DNA of 5,601 nt from Candidatus Gerdarchaeota archaeon (GTDB lineage: Archaea > Asgardarchaeota > Heimdallarchaeia > JABLTI01). The notes under the pieces are model-generated. The model saw only the letters and a program-made list of their open reading frames with translations. It ran no database searches and was not told the DNA's origin. The position numbers and the translations under genes were made by a program. The stretch lies in assembly GCA_016839405.1 (NCBI GenBank), contig JAEOUJ010000319.1:1-5601 (forward strand), read 5' to 3'. This document shows, piece after piece, positions 1 through 4,978 of the stretch (its first letter is position 1; each line of letters begins with the position of its first letter).

Positions 1-668
1 CTTTCATTCGTCTTGAGATTAGCTAAAGTAAAATATCCATTAGCAATGAAAAATTTGTTTCCTATTTCAGTGGCAATGGCAATACCTTTGTTAATATGGT
101 CTTCTGCTTTCCTGTAATCGTTAAGAAGTAAATAAACCATGCCAGTTCTAATATATACAAAAGAAGTTGCATGTTTATAACCACTCATTTCGACTGCTGT
201 AATTGCTTCTTTACTAAGTTCTAAACCTGTATCAAAATCTCCTAATTGAGTAATTATTCCCCCTTTCCAATTAAGTAATTGTGCTTTCCTCAAAGCGAGC
301 TCTCCTGGGGGATTATCAGTAATTGTTGCGAGTATTTCCAAACCTTTAGTAGCAATCTCCAATCCCTCATTAAATCGACCTGCCCAATTGGAATTTATAA
401 GAACACGAACTAAGGCATCAACTTGCAGTAATTTATCATCTAAATCTTCACTTTCTTGTTGCACTTGTAATGCAAGTTGTAGACTATCTTGGATATTACC
501 TAACATAAATAATGCTAGACTTTTTTGTAATAGAAGTTGTAATTCATCTTCTTTACTAAGTTCTTTTGTTTTCAAACCTTCTTCAATTATTTTGAGTGCC
601 ATTTGATATTCACTATGAATAATACATTGCTCGATTTTATCAAGCTGATTTTTAATAATGGATGACAG
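1..668 (-). CDS. TPR-repeat protein (TPR-A), 3' part outside window, probable CTG start
   Basis: The frame is open from the left edge to 668 and encodes 222 residues of an all-helical protein. TPR-like helix pairs are visible at about 125-160 (AQLLNWKGGIITQLGDFDTG) and 165-200 (TGMVYLLLNDYRKAEDHINK), and a more degenerate N-terminal part carries SEDLDDKLLQVDA at 73-85. TPR domains bind proteins, so a scaffold role is inferred; the partner is unknown. No in-frame ATG, GTG or TTG lies near the 5' end, and the first in-frame ATG is codon 23 (602-600), without a Shine-Dalgarno. CTG at 668-666 sits 6 nt after GGAGGG and aligns with the GTG start of the paralogue at 2897-4864, after which both proteins keep the same numbering to residue 85. 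The neighbouring ATG at 673-671 is out of frame and soon hits a stop. An ATG-to-CTG mutation in a decaying gene is the alternative. The C-terminus is not in the window. Confidence 0.85.
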   Translation of the reverse strand, partial: MSSIIKNQLDKIEQCIIHSEYQMALKIIEEGLKTKELSKEDELQLLLQKSLALFMLGNIQDSLQLALQVQQESEDLDDKLLQVDALVRVLINSNWAGRFNEGLEIATKGLEILATITDNPPGELALRKAQLLNWKGGIITQLGDFDTGLELSKEAITAVEMSGYKHATSFVYIRTGMVYLLLNDYRKAEDHINKGIAIATEIGNKFFIANGYFTLANLKTNE

Positions 669-674
669 ACCATT

Positions 675-680
675 CCCTCC
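675..680 (-). promoter_or_regulatory. Shine-Dalgarno site of TPR-A
   Basis: The minus strand reads GGAGGG, followed by 6 nt and then CTG at 668-666. This strong match to the archaeal anti-Shine-Dalgarno decides the start of TPR-A, since no conventional start codon lies in frame at a suitable distance. Confidence 0.7.
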
Positions 681-706
681 AGTATAAATAACAAGTTAAT
701 TTTGTC

Positions 707-718
707 AATTTAAATATT
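707..718 (-). promoter_or_regulatory. BRE/TATA promoter of TPR-A
   Basis: On the minus strand AATATTTAAATT contains the TATA-like core ATTTAAAT (plus-strand 708-715). It is preceded by GATAAT, which fits the purine-rich archaeal BRE. With initiation about 25 bp downstream, the leader would be only some 17 nt, just enough for the Shine-Dalgarno and the CTG. The same 12 bases occur at 4908-4919 upstream of the paralogous TPR gene, which supports a functional promoter. Confidence 0.65.
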
Positions 719-725
719 ATCGGAG

Positions 726-780
726 TGGGAAATTGGTGGTTCAAATCCGCCCACGTCCATCAATTCTATTTAATTTCCCA
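726..780. repeat. 9-bp perfect inverted repeat around the T-arm-like sequence
   Basis: TGGGAAATT at 726-734 is the exact reverse complement of AATTTCCCA at 772-780. The 37-base interval holds the T-arm-like hairpin, which abuts the left arm. As RNA or cruciform DNA this could form a stem with an inner hairpin. The corresponding region at 4923-4970 keeps only about 5 matching pairs, so base pairing is not clearly conserved. It may be an operator, part of a structured RNA, or chance in AT-rich DNA. Confidence 0.45.
735..759 (+). other. tRNA 3'-end-like fragment (T-arm plus acceptor strand)
   Basis: GGTGG, loop TTCAAAT and CCGCC form a five-pair T-arm with one G-T wobble and a canonical 7-base T-loop. 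It is followed by CACGTCC and an A in the discriminator position. The matching 5' acceptor strand (GGACGTG), a D-arm and an anticodon arm are not present in the preceding 75 bases, which are AT-rich and hold the TPR-A promoter. It therefore reads as a tRNA 3' remnant rather than a functional gene. A shorter, more decayed version lies at the equivalent place upstream of the second TPR gene. An operator that mimics a T-arm by chance is possible. Confidence 0.5.
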
Positions 781-792
781 AATTAAATCTAC

Positions 793-806
793 TAAGACTA
801 GTCTTA
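793..806. promoter_or_regulatory. 14-bp perfect palindrome, possible operator
   Basis: TAAGACTAGTCTTA is fully self-complementary. It overlaps an AT-rich TATA-like stretch (TTAAATAA, 804-811) about 90 bp upstream of the GNAT-like gene. A dimeric helix-turn-helix regulator placed over the BRE/TATA would explain it, but no regulator gene is visible here and a second TATA candidate lies closer to the gene. Confidence 0.35.
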
Positions 807-836
807 AATAATAAATAAGAGAAAGGAAGATACAAT

Positions 837-844
837 CTTATAAT
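837..844 (+). promoter_or_regulatory. Candidate TATA box of the GNAT-like gene
   Basis: CTTATAAT lies about 60 bp upstream of ATG 900. Initiation 25 bp downstream would give a leader of about 30 nt. The alternative box at 804-811, next to the 14-bp palindrome, would give a leader of about 65 nt. The leader ends in GGGATGAT just before the ATG, only a weak Shine-Dalgarno match. Confidence 0.35.
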
Positions 845-899
845 TCTAATTATGGAGTTATATTGACTCTCCAGTAAAGATATTTTTTGGGATGATTTT

Positions 900-1814
900 A
901 TGTCAAAATACAAAATACATAATTATGAATCAACTGTTGCAGAAGAGCTTGCTAGAGTTAGTGCTAAAGTGGCCGAAAATTGGGTTTGGCCATATCAACA
1001 CTCAGTAGAATCTTTCATCAATATGAGCTCTAAACCAGCTTTTGATCCAGAACTGTTGTTATATTGTACAAAAGGAGAAAAAATTGTAGGCTATATTTTA
1101 GCTGAAATAGGCAGTAAATTTCTTGGATCTAAATTAAGCGTGAAGAAAGAGGAATTTGCTCGAGTTATATTTCCTCGTGCCTTACCCGGTCATGAAGAAG
1201 TTGTTGATTTATTGTTAGAAAAAATCATTGAAAATCTTCGAAAGAAAGGAATAAATTTTATCCGTACGAGAACTTCTACTATGCGCCCAAATAGTTTTGA
1301 TTATTTAAAACAAAAAGGCTATGCTGAAAGTCATGTTTTTCCTTTAGGTTACAAGCTATATTACCAATATGACTTAAGTAAAGGGCAGATAAAATACTCC
1401 GATGCTGCTATTCAAAACTTTGATGAAGAAAGAGATTTAGTTGAGTGTACAAAATGGGCTGCTAATTTTTTCAATATCACTGAAGAAGAAGCTAAAGGGA
1501 ACATCTTATATTTTAATGCTCGTGAGGATTTAGTTTGTCATCTTGTCATTCGTGAAAATGGTAAACTTGTTGGTTATTGTTATGCTTGCCCCAATTCAGA
1601 AGTTAAGAAAATACACGCAACTTTTTATATTGAAGCTATAAATGAAGACTATTTTAAACAATTGTTAGCTAAATCTGTCAATAGTAGCTTAGCAACAAAA
1701 GCGGAAACATTCATTGTTGATCTTATTTTTAGTATATTGAAATATGAGGAACCAATTAAATCTCTTGGGTTTGAAAAGGTTGCCACTTGGAGTGTTTTTG
1801 AAAAAGAATTATAA
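900..1814 (+). CDS. Tandem GNAT-like N-acetyltransferase family protein
   Basis: The 304-residue product appears to hold two GNAT-like halves. In the first (about 5-160), KIVGYILAEI (61-70) looks like a central beta strand pair, then ARVIFPRALPGHEE and an amphipathic helix to KKG (88-117), then FIRTRT and NSFDYLKQKGYAE, the usual GNAT ending. In the second (about 165-304), ENGKLVGYCYA (220-229) and IHATFYIEAI are the strands and EPIKSLGFEKVATWSVFEKEL is the typical C-terminal segment. The acyl-CoA pyrophosphate loop, normally R/Q-x-x-G-x-G/A, is altered to RALPGH (93-98) in the first half and not recognisable in the second, so activity is uncertain. Tandem GNAT proteins of about 300 residues are known, for example MshD-type enzymes, but no substrate can be named. 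ATG 900 is the only reasonable start: an in-frame stop lies at 864-866. No signal peptide is seen, so it is probably cytoplasmic. Confidence 0.8.
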   Translation: MSKYKIHNYESTVAEELARVSAKVAENWVWPYQHSVESFINMSSKPAFDPELLLYCTKGEKIVGYILAEIGSKFLGSKLSVKKEEFARVIFPRALPGHEEVVDLLLEKIIENLRKKGINFIRTRTSTMRPNSFDYLKQKGYAESHVFPLGYKLYYQYDLSKGQIKYSDAAIQNFDEERDLVECTKWAANFFNITEEEAKGNILYFNAREDLVCHLVIRENGKLVGYCYACPNSEVKKIHATFYIEAINEDYFKQLLAKSVNSSLATKAETFIVDLIFSILKYEEPIKSLGFEKVATWSVFEKEL

Positions 1815-1823
1815 TGAAATTAA

Positions 1824-1829
1824 TTTTTT
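1824..1829 (+). terminator. T-run terminator after the GNAT-like gene
   Basis: Six consecutive T residues begin 10 bases after the TAA stop, without a preceding stem. Archaeal RNA polymerase commonly terminates at such T-rich tracts. Together with the separate promoter candidates before the next gene, this argues against a tight operon. Confidence 0.45.
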
Positions 1830-1929
1830 AGTGTGATTAGCTGTTCTTATTCCTCTTATATCCCATTTACAATTAATTTTAAAGCTTACTTTTTCTATTT
1901 TAATTTAGATATACCTAGAGTACAACATA

Positions 1930-1939
1930 CTTTTAAAAG
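1930..1939 (+). promoter_or_regulatory. Candidate TATA box for the ATC-hydrolase-like gene
   Basis: CTTTTAAAAG is centred about 27 bp before ATG 1962, the distance expected between an archaeal TATA box and the start site. Transcription would then begin at or next to the ATG. No Shine-Dalgarno is seen in the A-rich stretch before the ATG, which fits a leaderless mRNA. A second candidate, TTTAGATATA at 1904-1913, would give a leader of about 25 nt. Confidence 0.4.
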
Positions 1940-1961
1940 AAAATCAAGAAAAAATCATTTC

Positions 1962-2810
1962 ATGACTGAAAAAACGATATGTTCAGATTACATTGATACT
2001 GAGCAAAACCAAACTACTGAAATTACTATACCTGATTTCATCATTAGAGAGATGAAATTCATTGACAGATTATTAGGAATCATAGCCAAACATGATGATA
2101 AATTAATTGAGAAACTTCTACACAACTATAAAGTAGTACTCAATAAAATGAATATTGATTTAGTAAAAAATGTTCTACATAAGCAATTTGTTTTTGATTT
2201 TACAGAATATGAGTGGTTGACTAAATATCCTGAATTTGTATTTTTAATTGAAAATGCTTTGCTGTTTTTCCTAAATTTCCCAAAATATGAAAATAAAATT
2301 TCTAAAGAAAATAAAATAGTTGTGTTGAAAACTGATGCTATTCGCGGCGAGTTTCATCCATTGTTCTATCTTGTCTTTTCACTTGTAGAAATTACTTCAC
2401 GAGAATTTACACTAGAATTAGCTAAAGAATTCACTGATAGTTGGTATAAACTTAATAAAGATAAAATTAAGAAACACGAAACAGTGGAAGAATATGCTAA
2501 ATCATTATATGATGGTTTGTGCCCAAAAAATCAAAATTATGTTTGGAAAATTGAAGATGGGAAATATTATTTGAAAACCACTCGATGCATGTGGGCAGAA
2601 GTGTATTCTGACTTGCCTGATCTCGAATTAGCTAGTCTCCTTGAATGTTATGGTGACTTTTCCAAAATGCCCTATATTAATCCCAATTTTGTTTTATCAC
2701 GAACAAAAACTCTTGTTGAAGGTCATCATTGTTGTGATTTTGTTTACTATGATAAACGAATCATAAAGAACATAAAACATCCCGAAGATGAATTTTGGAA
2801 GAATTTCTGA
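1962..2810 (+). CDS. L-2-amino-thiazoline-4-carboxylic acid hydrolase family protein
   Basis: The 282-residue product matches, by its C-terminal pattern, the ATC_hydrolase family named after the Pseudomonas enzyme that opens L-2-amino-thiazoline-4-carboxylate on the way to L-cysteine. Visible are TTRCMW (Cys209), LLECYGDF (Cys229, Asp232), NPNFVLSRTKTL (241-251) and EGHHCCDF (253-260). Conserved Cys, Asp and the Thr-Leu-x-x-Gly...Cys-Asp-Phe motif are family hallmarks. Most archaeal members are uncharacterised, so the substrate is not established. The N-terminal 120 residues are helical and not recognised; hydrophobic stretches such as FVFLIENALLFFLNF (92-106) look like buried helices rather than a clear membrane segment. 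The frame is open back to GTG 1833, but those 43 extra codons have biased composition and lack a Shine-Dalgarno, and promoter-like sequences lie inside them, so ATG 1962 is preferred. The GNAT-like gene ends 147 bp upstream on the same strand; joint function is unproven. Confidence 0.75.
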   Translation: MTEKTICSDYIDTEQNQTTEITIPDFIIREMKFIDRLLGIIAKHDDKLIEKLLHNYKVVLNKMNIDLVKNVLHKQFVFDFTEYEWLTKYPEFVFLIENALLFFLNFPKYENKISKENKIVVLKTDAIRGEFHPLFYLVFSLVEITSREFTLELAKEFTDSWYKLNKDKIKKHETVEEYAKSLYDGLCPKNQNYVWKIEDGKYYLKTTRCMWAEVYSDLPDLELASLLECYGDFSKMPYINPNFVLSRTKTLVEGHHCCDFVYYDKRIIKNIKHPEDEFWKNF

Positions 2811-2886
2811 AGGGTTAAATTTCAATCATTTTATCATCACATTATTGAATTGATTGATAAATGGATTGAATCCCTCACCCCTACCA
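2811..2886. repeat. Nested inverted repeats in the convergent spacer, tRNA-like outline
   Basis: This spacer lies between two converging stop codons. AGGG at 2811-2814 pairs with CCCT at 2872-2875, and TTCAATC at 2821-2827 pairs with GATTGAA at 2864-2870. An alternative inner pairing is TCAATCA (2822-2828) with TGATTGA (2851-2857). A bidirectional terminator or RNA-end hairpin is the simplest reading. The block is also 76 bases long and ends in A-CCA (2883-2886); 2811-2817 can pair with 2876-2882 at five of seven positions. No proper D, anticodon or T arm follows, so it is not called as a tRNA. Confidence 0.4.
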
Positions 2887-2896
2887 TTCTTTCTTC

Positions 2897-4864
2897 CTAT
2901 AACTTTAAGGAAAACAATTTTCCACGAATTACAGCATCTTCTTCTTGTTCACTAAGAATGCCAGTCAAATTTTTCTTCTTCATTTGTTCAATATTGCCAT
3001 TTATTCCTGTAAAATCCAGCCTTTCAACAATGGTAGTTTCTTTCTCACTAAATTCCTTGAAATTACCTATCTTTTTAGTAATTACTTCTTGTTCTGTGAT
3101 GATTCTATTCATAATGCCTTCTAACTGTTTATCTTTAGCTAATTCCTTTGCTTGATCAAATAATCGTTCAGCCTTCTCAAAATCAAGTGCAATAATAGCT
3201 AATTTGGATTCCAAAAGATATGCTTCTGCAAATAGAAGAACTGAGTTAATCTCTTTTGCTTTTGTCATTAATTGGTTAAGTACTTTTTCTAATTCCGGAA
3301 TTATTTCTTCATTATTTGTTGTTCTTAATTCTAAAAGCAATAACTCACAGATATTCAATAATGCTGTAATTGTCAATTCAAATCGGGTTGTATCTGCAAA
3401 AGCAACTTCTTGAAATAGTTTCAATGCTTGGAATTGATGGCTTAATCTTTGACTATTTTTTAAGATTAATGCCTCTGCCAGTAATTTGTACTGTGTAATG
3501 ATTCCAACTGTAGACATCCTTTCAAAATTCTTCAATTCTTGATAATATTTTTGAGCATCGGCAGTTGATGCTGTTTCTATAGATAGCATTACTAATTGTA
3601 AAAGAACCTGTGCCTTTACAAGAAATACAAGAGTCTTATTTGCTTTTATTAAAAACTCTTTTGCTTTCTCAAAATCATTTTTTGATAAATATATTTGACC
3701 TATTGATTTGTAAACCCAATAATGCAAATCACTGTATCCTTGTTCGGATAGCTCTAAGCATTTATTGTAAAAAATAAATGCCTCATCTAGATTTCCTAGA
3801 ATTTGATTTAAACTTCCCTTAATACCATACGCATAAGCCAAATCAGATTTAATTTTATGCACTTCGCCTATTGCTATTCCTTTGTTCACATAATCAAAAG
3901 CTTGCTTAAAATCTCCTTTGATACGATAGACATTAGCAATTCGAATTAAGGTTATAAAGACCCCATCATGATAATCTAATATCTCGAAAAGTGATAATCC
4001 TTTATTATAATATATTAGTGCAGTATCAAAATCACTTAAAGCTAATGAGAAATGATTTCCAAATAGATAGTTTAACCAAGCAATGCTTTTCTCATCACTT
4101 AATTTTTTCAATATATTATTAGCATCTTGGTAGTATTCACTTGTTTTCTCTAAATCAAATCCTTTCATTAATGAAATTAGATTAATTGTTACTCTATAAA
4201 AATCACTTTTTACTTTTTCATTTAACTCAATGGCACTTGTTTTATATTCGGTAATTAAATCCATTTTCGCAAGAGGATTGTGAGCTTTGATTATGCTAAC
4301 ATAATCTCGAAGTGTTTCGAAATCATTTCTTATGGTTTTGTGGTATTTCAAACTTTTGTCAAAGCATTCATAGGCTAATGAATGCTCTTCTTTTTTTCTA
4401 TGTATTATTCCCTTCATTCTCAAAAGTTGTGCTTCTCTCTTTCCTTTATCAATAGTTTTGTTAATTACCTTTAGGTTTTTTTCTGCTTTACTGATTAGCT
4501 TTGAGTATTGGTCTATTTCTTTTGATGATTTATAGTACAAGTAACTATTGTTCAATTCCCTACCTATCCACCATTCTTTCACTCCAAGATTAGCAAGTTT
4601 TGCAATAATCGCATCAACAATAAGTAATTTGTCATCCAATTTTTCACTTTTTACTAAAACCTCATCAGCTAGCTGCAAGCCTTCATCAAACTGCTCAAGC
4701 TCACTAAAAATATGGCTTTTAACAAGCTGTAGCTCCAATAGTTTAGTTTCAGTTAATTTTGGTTTCTCGAGTAGTCCATCAATTATGGTCATTGCTTTCG
4801 TGAAATTCCGATTATGAATTAATTGCTCAACTACCTGGAATTGCTTATCAATAGCAGTAGACAC
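2897..4864 (-). CDS. TPR-repeat protein (TPR-B), complete, GTG start
   Basis: This 655-residue protein is almost wholly helical. Clear TPR-like units lie at about 145-178, 262-295, 302-336 (IANVYRIKGDFKQAFDYVNK), 342-376 (LNQILGNLDEAFIFYNKCL), 382-412 (IGQIYLSKNDFEKAKEFLIK) and 543-578 (LDFEKAERLFDQAKELAKDK); the stretches between are more degenerate. The C-terminal 75 residues are charged and not recognised. No signal peptide, membrane segment or catalytic domain is seen, so a cytoplasmic protein-binding scaffold is inferred. The start is GTG 4864-4862, 7 nt after a GGGGG Shine-Dalgarno core, and the stop is TAG. It is a paralogue of the TPR protein at the left edge: SEKLDDKLLIVDA at 73-85 matches SEDLDDKLLQVDA at the same positions. 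It may supply the partner-binding arm of a larger complex, but none is identified. It lies downstream of the surface protein gene on the same strand, with its own promoter. Confidence 0.9.
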   Translation of the reverse strand: MSTAIDKQFQVVEQLIHNRNFTKAMTIIDGLLEKPKLTETKLLELQLVKSHIFSELEQFDEGLQLADEVLVKSEKLDDKLLIVDAIIAKLANLGVKEWWIGRELNNSYLYYKSSKEIDQYSKLISKAEKNLKVINKTIDKGKREAQLLRMKGIIHRKKEEHSLAYECFDKSLKYHKTIRNDFETLRDYVSIIKAHNPLAKMDLITEYKTSAIELNEKVKSDFYRVTINLISLMKGFDLEKTSEYYQDANNILKKLSDEKSIAWLNYLFGNHFSLALSDFDTALIYYNKGLSLFEILDYHDGVFITLIRIANVYRIKGDFKQAFDYVNKGIAIGEVHKIKSDLAYAYGIKGSLNQILGNLDEAFIFYNKCLELSEQGYSDLHYWVYKSIGQIYLSKNDFEKAKEFLIKANKTLVFLVKAQVLLQLVMLSIETASTADAQKYYQELKNFERMSTVGIITQYKLLAEALILKNSQRLSHQFQALKLFQEVAFADTTRFELTITALLNICELLLLELRTTNNEEIIPELEKVLNQLMTKAKEINSVLLFAEAYLLESKLAIIALDFEKAERLFDQAKELAKDKQLEGIMNRIITEQEVITKKIGNFKEFSEKETTIVERLDFTGINGNIEQMKKKNLTGILSEQEEDAVIRGKLFSLKL

Positions 4865-4870
4865 AGGATT

Positions 4871-4876
4871 TCCCCC
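4871..4876 (-). promoter_or_regulatory. Shine-Dalgarno site of TPR-B
   Basis: The minus strand reads GGGGGA, with the G run 7 nt before the GTG at 4864-4862. It supports this GTG as the start and corresponds in place to the GGAGGG before the CTG of the paralogue. Confidence 0.65.
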
Positions 4877-4907
4877 AAGAGATATAGTAAAACAAACTTA
4901 TTTCGCT

Positions 4908-4919
4908 AATTTAAATATT
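4908..4919 (-). promoter_or_regulatory. TATA promoter of TPR-B
   Basis: The minus strand holds AATATTTAAATT, identical to the box upstream of TPR-A at 707-718 and at a similar distance from the start codon (44 against 39 bp). Purine-rich AAGAAT just upstream may serve as BRE. Initiation about 25 bp downstream would give a leader of some 22 nt that includes the Shine-Dalgarno. Confidence 0.65.
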
Positions 4920-4931
4920 CTTAGTAAAAAT

Positions 4932-4961
4932 TTGGCAGTTCAAGTCCACTAATTCACACCA
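4932..4961 (+). other. Decayed tRNA 3'-end-like fragment upstream of TPR-B
   Basis: TTGGCAGTTCAAGTCC matches TTGGTGGTTCAAATCC of the fragment at 733-748 in 13 of 16 bases and lies the same way relative to the TATA box. The T-loop-like TTCAAGT is kept, but two of five stem pairs are lost. It is followed by AATTCAC, A and CCA (4959-4961), where an acceptor strand, discriminator and CCA end would fall. No 5' tRNA half is present. It is best read as a diverged duplicate of the upstream fragment. Confidence 0.4.
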
Positions 4962-4978
4962 TTTAATTTCTTTTATTG

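Noticed and set aside
687..759. Complete tRNA gene ending at 759
   Set aside because: Only the T-arm, 3' acceptor strand and discriminator are visible; no GGACGTG 5' strand, D-arm or anticodon arm precedes them.
707..759. 3' half of a split tRNA with its own TATA box
   Set aside because: From the TATA box at 707-718, transcription on the plus strand would begin inside the T-arm, and no anticodon 3' stem or pairing leader is seen.
1833..1961. N-terminal extension of the ATC-hydrolase-like gene from GTG 1833
   Set aside because: The 43 codons have unusual composition, no Shine-Dalgarno, and contain T-rich and TATA-like sequence of an intergenic region.
2850..4817. Plus-strand open frames opposite TPR-B and TPR-A (for example 388-606, 2850-3155, 3204-3413, 4548-4817)
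   Set aside because: They are antisense to well-supported TPR coding sequence, rich in Ser, Asn and Leu from reversed Lys/Glu/Leu codons, and have no family resemblance.
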